Assembly (NCBI GenBank): GCA_017432685.1
Contig: JAFRIR010000096.1
Coordinates: 1 to 53,210 of the forward strand
DNA: 53,210 nucleotides
Source: Flexilinea sp.
GTDB taxonomy: Bacteria; Chloroflexota; Anaerolineae; Anaerolineales; Anaerolineaceae
Direction: 5' to 3'
Shown one piece after another: positions 6,758 through 16,061 of this stretch (position 1 is the stretch's first letter; each line of letters begins with the position of its first letter). A program made the position numbers and the translations under genes. Below the pieces are notes generated by a model that made no database searches, was not told the DNA's origin, and saw nothing but the letters and a program-made list of their open reading frames with translations.

Positions 6758-7759
6758 ATGCCGAATATTTATATTTTACACGGGGATAACATCAACGGCA
6801 TCGACGAAGCTGTGGCGAAACTGGTTCAGGAACAGAAAGACAGCGGATTCGCCGATTTCAACCTGACCGTTCTTTACGGAAAAGGTCTTTCTGCCAATGA
6901 CTTTTCCAATGCCGTGCTGGCTGCGCCGTTCCTGACAGACTTCCGCGTTGTGCTGCTCCAGGAACCGCTGGCTATGGCAGGAGGCCGGGATGGGAACCAG
7001 AAGTTTTTAAAGCTGTTGGAAGATACCCCTCCCTCGACGCATCTTTATCTGATCATCAAAGATGCCATTGAACGAAAGGACTGGGAAAAACTCGGGAAAA
7101 CTTCTTTCCTTCGCAAATGGGTCGAGAAAAACCCGGACAAAGCGCAGCTGACTACTTTCCAGCTGCCCGCTCAGAATGCCATGCCGGGCTGGATCATGAA
7201 AAAGGCCACGGCAATGGGCGGCAAATTCGATGCGTCCGGCGCGGCAGCTCTGGCCGCTGCCATCGGGAACGATACCCAGGCCGCCGCCCATGAGATCGAA
7301 AAACTGCTGCTTTATGTGGGATTTTCCAGACCTGTCGATGACGCGGATGTCAATGAACTGGTCAGCGGGGTGACTTCTGTCTCGGTTTTTGACATGGTGG
7401 ATTCCCTGGTAGTCGGAAATTCCAAGGTAGCGCTTTCCAAACTTCACCAGCTGGAAGAAACGGAAGAGATCCCGCAGCTGTTCGCCATGATCATCCGCCA
7501 GTTCCGCCTGCTGGTCCAAACACGGGCCATCCTGGACCGGCGGGGCAATTCACAGACGGTCCAAAAGGAGCTGGGGCAGATCCCCTTCGTGGCTGATAAA
7601 CTCTGCCGGCAGGCTGCGGCTTTCACCTCGGAAAAACTGAAGACTATCTATGGACAGCTGCTGGAATTCGATTATCAGTTCAAAACCAGCGGCAACGATC
7701 CGGTCGCCGCGCTCGACCTCTTCATCCTCGATGTCGCCCGGCTGTTGAGGAAACGGTAA
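6758..7759 (+). CDS. holA: DNA polymerase III subunit delta
   Basis: 333 aa. The N-terminus MPNIYILHGD is typical of HolA, whose first strand leads into a degenerate P-loop (HGDNINGIDEA). Later hallmarks are the FRVVLLQEP strand, the KKATAMGG helix-turn, and a helical C-terminal domain with VFDMVDSLVVGN and QLFAMIIRQFRLLVQ (about residues 213-250). Delta opens the beta sliding clamp within the clamp-loader complex during replication. The length matches the family. It begins directly after a heptad repeat and ends 20 bp before the next start, so it probably shares transcripts with the flanking genes. Confidence 0.93.
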   Translation: MPNIYILHGDNINGIDEAVAKLVQEQKDSGFADFNLTVLYGKGLSANDFSNAVLAAPFLTDFRVVLLQEPLAMAGGRDGNQKFLKLLEDTPPSTHLYLIIKDAIERKDWEKLGKTSFLRKWVEKNPDKAQLTTFQLPAQNAMPGWIMKKATAMGGKFDASGAAALAAAIGNDTQAAAHEIEKLLLYVGFSRPVDDADVNELVSGVTSVSVFDMVDSLVVGNSKVALSKLHQLEETEEIPQLFAMIIRQFRLLVQTRAILDRRGNSQTVQKELGQIPFVADKLCRQAAAFTSEKLKTIYGQLLEFDYQFKTSGNDPVAALDLFILDVARLLRKR

Positions 7760-7779
7760 AGCTTTTGACAGGTAAAGAA

Positions 7780-10700
7780 ATGTTCAAAAAGTGCGGCCCC
7801 CGATATATCTTACCCTTGCTGTTATCGCTTTTTTCCGCATTGGGAACGGTATTTCTTCTGTTCACCTTTTATGCGGGAGCCGACGACATTCTGTCCGCAC
7901 GTGAACTCATCATTTCTGCTGCTGTATTCATCCTGACAGCTGTTCCGACATTTCTGATTTCTAAAAGATTTCCGGTCAAGACACTCCTGCTGACCGTTGT
8001 TACAGCAGTCTTTGCTGCTGCCGCAATCAATTTCGAATATCCGGAATTAATGAAATTACCCATGCAGTTGCCGGCAGAAAACCAGGTGCAAATCGTCGAC
8101 CTTGATGACGGAGCTTCTTTATCCATGACCTGGGCATACTGGTTCCGTCCCAGGTCACAGCAGGGTGATTTGTTTCTGACGAACCCGGATCGGGATATAT
8201 CCTTTTCTCAATTAACCAAACAGGGAACATGGGAAGAAACCATCATCGGAGAAGATCCCATTCTCATAACATATGAAAAAGAGGCAGCCATCGGGATCCC
8301 GCAAAAAATCCGGACGCACCTTGCAGTACTTTGCCTCAAAGCAGATGGCGGAACCGTAACTTTAAAGATTCCAGGCAGTGAAGAAAATATCATGCTGACT
8401 CCGGAGATGACAACAGCCCAACCCTATCGTGTCATCATGAAAAACGGCCAGCTTCCTGACACGGCCGGCAACATGGTCCAGATCTTTTTCTGGAGCGGTG
8501 TGCTGTTTTTCGGATTCCTGTGCGGGATCATGTTCGGCACCCTGGCATTGTCTTACCGGGGAAAATATCGGAACACTTTGATCTGTCTAAGCGCTTTTCT
8601 TGTCCCCTGCCTGATCATGCTGGCGCTTTGTGTGTTCCTGAAAATCACTCCATTCGGTGAAAAAAGCTTCCTGATCAATGACATGTGGGGAGAATATGCG
8701 GATTATATGGCATATTTCCGCACGATCATCAGCGGGGAAAATGATCTGTTTTATTCGTTCAGCAAATCTCTCGGGGACGACCTGCTCTCCCTTTTGGCAT
8801 TTTATGTGATCAACCCGCTCAACTGGCTGGTATGTTTGTTCAAACCGGAAAAACTGCCGCTTGCCATTAGCATTCTGGTTATCCTCCGCTACGGCATCAG
8901 CGGACTGACCGCATCCGTTTATTTTGTCAGACGCAGAAAATGCGGCTTTTCCGCGCTGCTCTTTTCCACCTGTTATGCCCTGATGAGTTTTAACATTGTC
9001 AACGCGGAAAACACCAATCTGCGGGAAAGCGGTCTTGTGCTGCCGCTGGTGATCATGGGACTTGAAGAGCTGATCGAAAACCGCTCATTCCGCACGTATA
9101 TCTGGGCATTGGCCGGGGCAATTTTCCTGAATTTCTATTCGGGTTACCAGATCTGCATCTTTGCAGCGCTTTACTTTCTCTGCTATTTCTTCTCCCGGCA
9201 GGGCAACACATCTTTTTGGAAAACATTCCGTCGTTTCATCCTTTCCTCACTCCTGGCAGTCGGGATCACAGCTTTCCTGCTCGTCCCGGTCGTGCTTCAG
9301 CTGCGGAACGGTCCGAAAAGCTTTGATCCTGAGATCATGACCTTCAAGATCAATATGCCATGGCTGGGGTTGTTAGGAAAAACATTTTGCTCGGCTTACG
9401 ATGTAAATCAAATATCGAACGGATATCCATCTCTTTATACCGGTCTCATCTGCGTTATTTCAATTTTTCTTTTGTTCTTCAACGATAAAATTACACGTAG
9501 GAACAAAATATGTTATACGTGCTTTCTGGTTTGCTGCCTGCTGATCATGCAGATAAATCCTTTGAACCTGATCCTCCACGGATTTAATGAGCCGCTATGG
9601 TGGCCGTACCGATACTCATTCATTATCTGTTTTTTCATAACAATGGTTGCTGAAAACTGCTTTTCTCATCGGGATGGTTGGAACAAGACAGTCCTGTGCC
9701 TCACTGCAATCTTTTTCGGCATTTTCGTATTACTCCTTTCCCGGGAAAGGTATTCCTGGATGAATGGAAATGCCCTTTACACAAATGCGCTTTTGTTGTC
9801 TGCATATATAATGATTCTTTTTGCTGTACGAAACAAATTTGAAATCGACTTTACTATTCTCATTGCAGCACTGACCTCTTTAGAATTATTTCTGAATGCT
9901 TCACACGTTCTGATGGTCAATACAGCTTATGAACGGAGCAATACTGTTTCGGATTATGCTGAATTTTTTGAAAGAAACAAACCAGTGTTGGATCAGCTGA
10001 AAATTTTTGATAACAGTTTTTACCGTATCGAAAAGTCATATTCCAGAACTCCAAATGATCCGATGTTATTTGGATATAACGGTATTTCCCATTATTCCTC
10101 AACATTAAACAAAGGTGTTATGGATTTTTTGTCGCAGACAGGTTTTCGCAGGTACGCACCATACCGTATTTTGTATTGGGAAGGGTCGGATATCTCCATG
10201 GACAGTCTGCTCGGAATCAAATATCTGGTTTCCGCGGGAGGGACAAGCAAACCTTATACGCCGGTATTTACTGAGAACAACTACACAGTCTATGAAAACC
10301 CTTATGCCCTACCCCTCATGTTCACAGCTTCAAAGGATCTTTTGGACGAGAAAGTGGATCCTGACACAAGCAGCTATGAGCTGCAGAATCAGATTTTTTC
10401 CGCCCTTGCGGGAGAAAGAACAGAGATTTTCCGCCCGGCAGCTGCAGAAGGGCCTTTTCCTGACAGCATGATCGCTGAACAGCAATCCGGAGATACCTGT
10501 TATGCTGCGGAAGAAGGTATGGGTTCCCTGAGCTGGCAAATCACAGCAAATGGAACAGATACGCTTTACGCCTTTTTCCCTGCAGAGAACATCCATCCGG
10601 TCACAACGTCTTTGAACGGAAATGCATACGGTCATTATTTTGACAACTTCTCTTACCACATTCTCCGGCTCGGGTCCTTTGGAAACGGAGAAACACTAAC

Positions 10701-11109
10701 ATTTGGGATGGTTCCCATGGAGGATCGGGTCTGCATGAAGGATGCTCAATTCTTCCATGAGGATATACAGATGTTGGAACAGACAGTTTCAGCCCTGAAA
10801 CAGGACCCGGCCGAACTGAAAAAGATTACCGGTTCCCATCTGGAAGGATCATTCACTGCCTCTGCAGAGAAAATGCTGTTCTTTACCATTCCATACAGCA
10901 GCGGCTGGACGATCAAGATCGACGGGCAGAAGGTACCTCTTTATCAGGTTTTTGACACCTTCATGGCTGTGAATGCGCCAGAAGGGTACCATACATTGGA
11001 AATGAGATACATTCCCGTTGGTCTGGTGCCGGGTATCATAACTTCTCTGGTTTCAATTGCAATTGTTCTTTTCATCGGGAAAAAACAATCTGTATCCACA
11101 GGATCATAA
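7780..11109 (+). CDS. YfhO-family polytopic membrane protein
   Basis: About 1109 aa, GT-C-fold membrane protein of the YfhO type. It has two N-terminal membrane segments, a small extracytoplasmic domain (about residues 100-230), then a large block of about 12 hydrophobic segments to about residue 690. A C-terminal soluble beta-rich domain follows, and one last membrane helix lies near the end. In Firmicutes YfhO-like proteins glycosylate lipoteichoic acid or other surface polymers using polyprenyl-linked sugars; the acceptor here is unknown. ATG 7780 is preferred because AGGTAA lies 4 nt upstream; an in-frame TTG at 7765 is the alternative. Roughly from 9400 to 10200 the gene is more AT-rich than on either side, a hint of mosaic origin. 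Confidence 0.8.
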   Translation: MFKKCGPRYILPLLLSLFSALGTVFLLFTFYAGADDILSARELIISAAVFILTAVPTFLISKRFPVKTLLLTVVTAVFAAAAINFEYPELMKLPMQLPAENQVQIVDLDDGASLSMTWAYWFRPRSQQGDLFLTNPDRDISFSQLTKQGTWEETIIGEDPILITYEKEAAIGIPQKIRTHLAVLCLKADGGTVTLKIPGSEENIMLTPEMTTAQPYRVIMKNGQLPDTAGNMVQIFFWSGVLFFGFLCGIMFGTLALSYRGKYRNTLICLSAFLVPCLIMLALCVFLKITPFGEKSFLINDMWGEYADYMAYFRTIISGENDLFYSFSKSLGDDLLSLLAFYVINPLNWLVCLFKPEKLPLAISILVILRYGISGLTASVYFVRRRKCGFSALLFSTCYALMSFNIVNAENTNLRESGLVLPLVIMGLEELIENRSFRTYIWALAGAIFLNFYSGYQICIFAALYFLCYFFSRQGNTSFWKTFRRFILSSLLAVGITAFLLVPVVLQLRNGPKSFDPEIMTFKINMPWLGLLGKTFCSAYDVNQISNGYPSLYTGLICVISIFLLFFNDKITRRNKICYTCFLVCCLLIMQINPLNLILHGFNEPLWWPYRYSFIICFFITMVAENCFSHRDGWNKTVLCLTAIFFGIFVLLLSRERYSWMNGNALYTNALLLSAYIMILFAVRNKFEIDFTILIAALTSLELFLNASHVLMVNTAYERSNTVSDYAEFFERNKPVLDQLKIFDNSFYRIEKSYSRTPNDPMLFGYNGISHYSSTLNKGVMDFLSQTGFRRYAPYRILYWEGSDISMDSLLGIKYLVSAGGTSKPYTPVFTENNYTVYENPYALPLMFTASKDLLDEKVDPDTSSYELQNQIFSALAGERTEIFRPAAAEGPFPDSMIAEQQSGDTCYAAEEGMGSLSWQITANGTDTLYAFFPAENIHPVTTSLNGNAYGHYFDNFSYHILRLGSFGNGETLTFGMVPMEDRVCMKDAQFFHEDIQMLEQTVSALKQDPAELKKITGSHLEGSFTASAEKMLFFTIPYSSGWTIKIDGQKVPLYQVFDTFMAVNAPEGYHTLEMRYIPVGLVPGIITSLVSIAIVLFIGKKQSVSTGS

Positions 11110-11119
11110 GAGGTTTTTC

Positions 11120-13111
11120 ATGCAATTCTTAAAGAAAAACTCCAAAATTTTTTTTCGATTATTTGTCATGATTTTCTTTGCATCATTTCTGGTTCTTGGC
11201 TTGAAAATATATGACGACTATGGTCCTGTCAGCGAAGAAAAGAATCAAATCGACGCGGGACATATCATCTGGGCTGAAATCACCGGAGACAAATCACACT
11301 ACCCGGAGTTGCCCTCACTTGCCGAATATATGAACCGTTATTACGGTCAGGGAGCTACGTTCATCACCGTACTTCTGGAGGCGGCATTTGGATTCACCTG
11401 GGATGTCAATCGAATCTGGAAACTTCGTCGATTGTGGAATTTCATCTGTTTTTTTTGCGCTTCGTTCTGTCTGTTTCAAATCATCAAACGCCGTTACAAC
11501 AGTTATCCACTCGCTTTTTTGGGAACGTTGAGCCTGATTTTGCTGCCGCGTATGTTTCCGGAAATTTTTTATAATGACAGAGATCCGCTTTTCCTGAGCT
11601 GGATTATTTTTTCTCTTTCCGCGATGCTGCTTTTCCTGCGAAAAACCAACCTTTTCACCACGGTGTTGTTTGCTTCTGTCATGGCGCTCACGATTAATAT
11701 ACGGATGTTTGGATTTATTCTGATCATTCCCCTGATCTTAATTTTTTTGAACTATCCGGGAAAACGACGATGGCTTTTCTTTATTGTTCCGATTTTCTTC
11801 CTGGTCTGGTACGGGCTCAGTCCCATCGCATGGGGGAACCCTATAGAAATTCTGAAAACCGCTGTTGTGCATTTGACAACGCAGCAGCGAATTCTTGACA
11901 CCCAAGGTTCCACACAAATTTTATTCAACGGGGTCTACTATCCTGAGCAGGAATTGCCATGGTTTTATCTGCCGCTCTGGATACTTATCTCAACACCACT
12001 CATGCTGTTATGTTTGGGACTTATCGGAGGAGGCTATATCTGCAAACATCCAGAGAAAGACAATCCAGGATATTTCATCATTGACATCACGCTTGCTGCT
12101 TCATTCCTGTTTTTCATCATAGGAATACCGATCCTTCGTCCCACGCTATACAGTGGCTGGCGTCACTTTTATTTTCTGAACCTGAGTCTTGTCTGGTTCA
12201 GTATTTTTCTTCTGAACGCTGTCATAAAATCGGATAAACGCTGGCTGAAATATATGCTTTTTTCTGCTGAAATTTGTTCTCTGGCCATTACTTTGGCAAG
12301 CATGATAAACGCTCATCCGTACGAAGGAATTTATTATAATCCAGCATTCCGTTCATATGCTCCGGATAAGTTTGAACGGGATATGGGTTTTACCTCAACA
12401 CTTGAGTGCCTCGATTACCTGTTAGATGCCTCTCAGGAACAGAGAATCGAGGTGATGAATGCCAATGCCTTTGTTCCGTTTTCGCTGATTGGTCTGCCAA
12501 AAGGGGATCGCGAGCGATTTTCAACCATCGACTGGAAAATCCAGCGGACTCCAATGAAATATGTGATTTTCAATTACAATAACATGCAAGGGAATGATAT
12601 GTCTTTCCCATATTATGCTCCAATCTACAACATCGAACAAAACGGTACAAAACTTGCTGAGATTTTTCAGCGAACCAATAACGGGCTGCTGGATCCGTCT
12701 GATATTGTTGAAAGCATCCATACCACTTTTCATGATAATGCAGCAGCCTATATGCTGACAGAGGATCAGAACATGATATGGACAGGCGCGGAACAACATA
12801 ATTCTGATGAGAAAATTATTCTTGAATTCTCGGATAATACAGAAATCAGCAGTATAGAATTGTTCCCGGGCGACCATACAGAAGCCTGTAAAGACCTGCT
12901 CTTTTCCACTTCATCTGATGGAAATTCCGATTGGAAGGAGTTGTCTTCAGAACAATATGGTACAAACGGCTGGCTATTTCACTCTCCCCCTGAAAAATTT
13001 CTTTGTATTCAAAGCAATGTCATCACTGACCAGCCCTGGCAGCTAAGACAAATTCTTATTTATGGAAAAACCGTACCCTTTCCGGAAAGCCACCAAAATG
13101 GAGATGTTTAA
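11120..13111 (+). CDS. GT-C-like membrane glycosyltransferase, unassigned family
   Basis: 663 aa. One N-terminal helix is followed by an extracytoplasmic stretch, about 9-10 further hydrophobic segments up to about residue 420, and a soluble C-terminal domain with a beta-rich end. The overall plan resembles ArnT/PMT-like polytopic glycosyltransferases (hydrophobic body plus C-terminal globular domain). A pair of acidic residues after the first helix (KIYDDYG) could be the GT-C catalytic-loop Asp, but I cannot assign a specific family. The start was moved from the overlapping ATG 11057 to ATG 11120, which has AAGAGG 7 nt upstream and avoids a 53-bp overlap. It follows the YfhO-like gene by 10 bp, so the two are probably cotranscribed and work on the same surface glycan. 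Confidence 0.65.
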   Translation: MQFLKKNSKIFFRLFVMIFFASFLVLGLKIYDDYGPVSEEKNQIDAGHIIWAEITGDKSHYPELPSLAEYMNRYYGQGATFITVLLEAAFGFTWDVNRIWKLRRLWNFICFFCASFCLFQIIKRRYNSYPLAFLGTLSLILLPRMFPEIFYNDRDPLFLSWIIFSLSAMLLFLRKTNLFTTVLFASVMALTINIRMFGFILIIPLILIFLNYPGKRRWLFFIVPIFFLVWYGLSPIAWGNPIEILKTAVVHLTTQQRILDTQGSTQILFNGVYYPEQELPWFYLPLWILISTPLMLLCLGLIGGGYICKHPEKDNPGYFIIDITLAASFLFFIIGIPILRPTLYSGWRHFYFLNLSLVWFSIFLLNAVIKSDKRWLKYMLFSAEICSLAITLASMINAHPYEGIYYNPAFRSYAPDKFERDMGFTSTLECLDYLLDASQEQRIEVMNANAFVPFSLIGLPKGDRERFSTIDWKIQRTPMKYVIFNYNNMQGNDMSFPYYAPIYNIEQNGTKLAEIFQRTNNGLLDPSDIVESIHTTFHDNAAAYMLTEDQNMIWTGAEQHNSDEKIILEFSDNTEISSIELFPGDHTEACKDLLFSTSSDGNSDWKELSSEQYGTNGWLFHSPPEKFLCIQSNVITDQPWQLRQILIYGKTVPFPESHQNGDV

Positions 13112-13419
13112 TTTTTCCATCCATGCGTTATTTCAAGGCTTGACGAATAAGAATTGAATGATGGTAGAATAGGAATAAAAGGATTATGGAAGTGAGATTT
13201 TGCTCGTCGAGATCAATTACAACAAAAACGCACCCGCAGGCAAAAGAAAACATACCTGTAAAATTATTCGTTTAGAGGAAAATAAAGGGTGCTGACAGAG
13301 AGATGCTTGGAGAAGTTTATATTATACAAGACCTATCGTTTTTTCGATCATCTTTTACAAATATTGAAACTACATCGTTGATGTGCTCAGCATATTCTGA
13401 ACAGATATTATATGATAAT
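13112..13419. other. 308-bp gap between convergent genes
   Basis: AT-rich. It holds TTGACG at 13140-13145 and an extended -10 (TGGTAGAAT, 13162-13170) spaced 19 bp apart, pointing rightward, but no gene I can support follows. A 54-codon frame from 13303 overlaps the opposite gene. No clear terminator was found. Confidence 0.4.
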
Positions 13420-14922
13420 CTAATCGCCATCAAAAATACCCGGCAGCGGCTCATCGGGATGTCTTAAGCGTACAGTATTTTTGCCGAAATAATCACTCAT
13501 CGCTTTATTTCGCCAATTGTTCGGATCCTCATAAATGTCATCAAAAAATAAAATGAAAGGCCTGCTACGCGGATATTCACGTAACACAGCATCTTGTATG
13601 TCAGGGTCCTCCAAAATTGTCAACCGCTGATTATATACATGTTTGTACTGACCCACCCAGCCTAACTTATAGGAATGGACCGCAGAAAGAGAAGTGATCC
13701 GATAAAACGGTATTTTTGTCAATCCATACAAAAAAACAACAGAGCACAAAATCAAATAGAAAACTCTCATTTGCAGGATCCGATTCCCAATTTGTCTGAA
13801 TCTTCCTTTGCTTATCCATCCCAACCAATAGAAAATGTTGATAACAAAAAGAATCAGCATTGCAAAATAACGGATGTTTTCGACCCGTCCCGGCGTCCAT
13901 TCTGCATTTGCGTAAATTGTCGGACTGTTCATTGAGGCTTGCAGACAAAAAGAGTATAGCGTGACTAACCAGGGATAATTGAAACTATAGTCAGATTCCG
14001 AAGCAATTTTCCATAACAGTGGAAGCAGAAGAAAATACAATGCAATAACAGAAAGCTTGTTGAAGGTAATTATCTGTCTGCCGGCGAGCCGAAAAGATTC
14101 CAATATCGTCTGAATAAAAGGGAGGCTTTGAGATGCACTTTGCCGTACAGTATTACCGGGAGCTGAAACAACAAAATAAAATGTCACTGCAAAGAAAAGC
14201 ATGGGAAGCAGCAATTTCTTCCAGAAACTGTTTTTACAGATGATCAGTAATATCATCAATGAGGTCAGCAAAATAGCGGTACATAATGCAGTTACAAAGT
14301 TACAGGCAGCAATAATAACACTTAAAACATTAATAAGCATTACGAAGAAAACACTTACACCTCTTCTCAACCATCGAACAATTAGAGCATAATACAATAA
14401 CGATAACCCGAAAAAGAAGGTATATACAGCAGATCCTGAATACCAATAAAAACCCTGTACAGGTGAAGGTAAAAACTGAGTACAGGCAATCAGTAATACC
14501 ATAGAGATCATTACAACAAATTTCTTCTTGTTTGTAAAAAAGGAAAGAACTTCGAGGATAAATGCTAAAACGCCCAAAACTAAAATGGATAACATCATAT
14601 AAAGAACAAATCGATAATTTTGAGAACCATATAAAGCGGGCATAAACATGGTCATTGCATATGAACTAAATAATCCAGACCAATTATGATAAGCGGACTT
14701 GACTACATCCAGATTAGCCTTAATAATTTCTAAAAGAGAACCATTATTCATAATCACACGATGAATACCGGATGAAAAAGAATAATCATCTGCAGAAGGT
14801 ACATCCCACCTGGCAATATATATCATTGGAAATAAAATAATGCTGGTTGCGATTACCAGCAAAACAAGAAACGTTTTATACGAAATATTCAAATTCAGGA
14901 AAGCTAATATTTTTTTTGCCAT
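13420..14922 (-). CDS. DUF6056-like polytopic membrane protein
   Basis: 500 aa with about 11-12 hydrophobic segments. After the first helix comes an extracytoplasmic loop with WDVPSADDYSFS (acidic pair expected of GT-C enzymes) and, further on, HNWSGLFSSYAM, a pattern I recall from DUF6056-type proteins. The C-terminal third is soluble. The likely role is transfer of sugars from a lipid carrier at the outer membrane face; this is inferred from fold type only. ATG 14922 is preferred over GTG 14934 because AAGGG sits at a usable distance. A period-7 repeat overlaps this start. It ends a minus-strand run after rho and the M23 peptidase, although it is notably more AT-rich. A related protein is encoded at 47963. 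Confidence 0.65.
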   Translation of the reverse strand: MAKKILAFLNLNISYKTFLVLLVIATSIILFPMIYIARWDVPSADDYSFSSGIHRVIMNNGSLLEIIKANLDVVKSAYHNWSGLFSSYAMTMFMPALYGSQNYRFVLYMMLSILVLGVLAFILEVLSFFTNKKKFVVMISMVLLIACTQFLPSPVQGFYWYSGSAVYTFFFGLSLLYYALIVRWLRRGVSVFFVMLINVLSVIIAACNFVTALCTAILLTSLMILLIICKNSFWKKLLLPMLFFAVTFYFVVSAPGNTVRQSASQSLPFIQTILESFRLAGRQIITFNKLSVIALYFLLLPLLWKIASESDYSFNYPWLVTLYSFCLQASMNSPTIYANAEWTPGRVENIRYFAMLILFVINIFYWLGWISKGRFRQIGNRILQMRVFYLILCSVVFLYGLTKIPFYRITSLSAVHSYKLGWVGQYKHVYNQRLTILEDPDIQDAVLREYPRSRPFILFFDDIYEDPNNWRNKAMSDYFGKNTVRLRHPDEPLPGIFDGD

Positions 14923-14923
14923 A

Positions 14924-14951
14924 TCAACTTTCACCCTTCACCGTTCAACCT
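14924..14951. repeat. Heptad repeat at a gene junction
   Basis: Read on the minus strand the units are AGGTTGA, ACGGTGA, AGGGTGA, AAGTTGA. The array fills the space between the peptidase stop and the next start and provides its Shine-Dalgarno-like AAGGG. Confidence 0.75.
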
Positions 14952-16061
14952 TTACAAAAACTGCCAGGGGTTGACGTAACCGCCGCCGTATCGGACCTCG
15001 AAGTGAAGGTGGGGGCCGGTGGAGTTGCCGGTGGAGCCGCCGTACCCGATCATCTGCCCCTGGGAAACACCCTGTCCGCAGCTGACCGCCACACCGGAAA
15101 GATGGGCATAAAGGGTGGAATATCCCGTTCCGTGATCGATCATGACCATGATGCCATACCCACCGCCGATGGCGCCTGCATAAACGACCGTACCGCTGTC
15201 CGCGGCATAAATCGGGCCGCCCTCGACCGTTGCCAGGTCCACGCCCATGTGACCGGCGCCGAAATCATTCCCAACCAGAGCATGGTTTGCGGATGGCCAG
15301 ACAAAAGAACCGGTACCGTACTGGCGGTAATCCCAGGCACAACCACCGGGGCCGGAGATAACCTTCTTGACGCCGGAATTCGGTGAATATTCATACACGA
15401 CCGGGTTAAAGGCAGCCGTCTCACGGTAACCGCCCGGGAAGAGGATGAAATCACCGGCTTCGATGACCGGGTTCGTGATATCCAATTTGTTGACCGGTTC
15501 GGCCAGCACGTCATGCAGCTCGACGCGGTATTTATCTGACAGCCGCTGCAGCTGGTCGCTTTCCTTCCATTTTACATAAATGCCGTCAGCCGGCGGAATG
15601 ATCAGCTCATCCCCAACAGAAATGTTATGCGCATCATCCCGCAGCACGTCATAGTTCGCCCACAGAACAGTCTCCGGTTCCAGATCAAACTTGCTCGCGA
15701 TTCCATAAAGGGAATCACCGGTCTGAATGGTATAGGTGGTGGCTTCCGTGCGCATGTTTTCCGGCATATGGGTGACGGAACTGGCCAGACGTACAACAGA
15801 TTCCGTCTGTTCAACGGTCTCCAGGGTGTTCATATCCGGCAAAGCCGGGTTGGAAACGATGTTGTCTACCAGGGAATTGTCAACAGAGCCGACATCTGTC
15901 TTTCCGTTCGTACCGCGGATCATTGGCGTTCGCTGAACCATCACAATGACCATGAAAGCCACACAGAAAAGAGCGAAGGCCCACAAAACGGGCGGCAGCC
16001 ATTTCGGGAAAGACTTTTCCGGTTTTGTTTCTTCCGGTTTGTTTGAAAAGCGATAATTCAA
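14952..16061 (-). CDS. LysM and M23 peptidase domain cell-wall hydrolase
   Basis: 369 aa. A single membrane anchor lies near residues 25-45, then a linker. A LysM domain follows (YTIQTGDSLYGIASKF and ISVGDELIIPP, about 130-180), then a second degenerate LysM-like stretch (about 185-235). The C-terminal M23/LytM endopeptidase has the zinc ligands in HMGVD and HLHFE and the YAHLS motif, all intact. It is an extracytoplasmic enzyme cutting peptide cross-links in peptidoglycan. The start is TTG at 16061, immediately after the rho stop TAG, with AAGGA about 7 nt upstream, so it is translationally coupled to rho. Its length and single anchor suit an envelope-remodelling enzyme. Confidence 0.92.
   Translation of the reverse strand: MNYRFSNKPEETKPEKSFPKWLPPVLWAFALFCVAFMVIVMVQRTPMIRGTNGKTDVGSVDNSLVDNIVSNPALPDMNTLETVEQTESVVRLASSVTHMPENMRTEATTYTIQTGDSLYGIASKFDLEPETVLWANYDVLRDDAHNISVGDELIIPPADGIYVKWKESDQLQRLSDKYRVELHDVLAEPVNKLDITNPVIEAGDFILFPGGYRETAAFNPVVYEYSPNSGVKKVISGPGGCAWDYRQYGTGSFVWPSANHALVGNDFGAGHMGVDLATVEGGPIYAADSGTVVYAGAIGGGYGIMVMIDHGTGYSTLYAHLSGVAVSCGQGVSQGQMIGYGGSTGNSTGPHLHFEVRYGGGYVNPWQFL

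Noticed and set aside
13303..13467. 54-codon ORF after the promoter-like sequence at 13140-13170
   Set aside because: It has only a weak GAGAG upstream, no family resemblance, and overlaps the end of the convergent gene.
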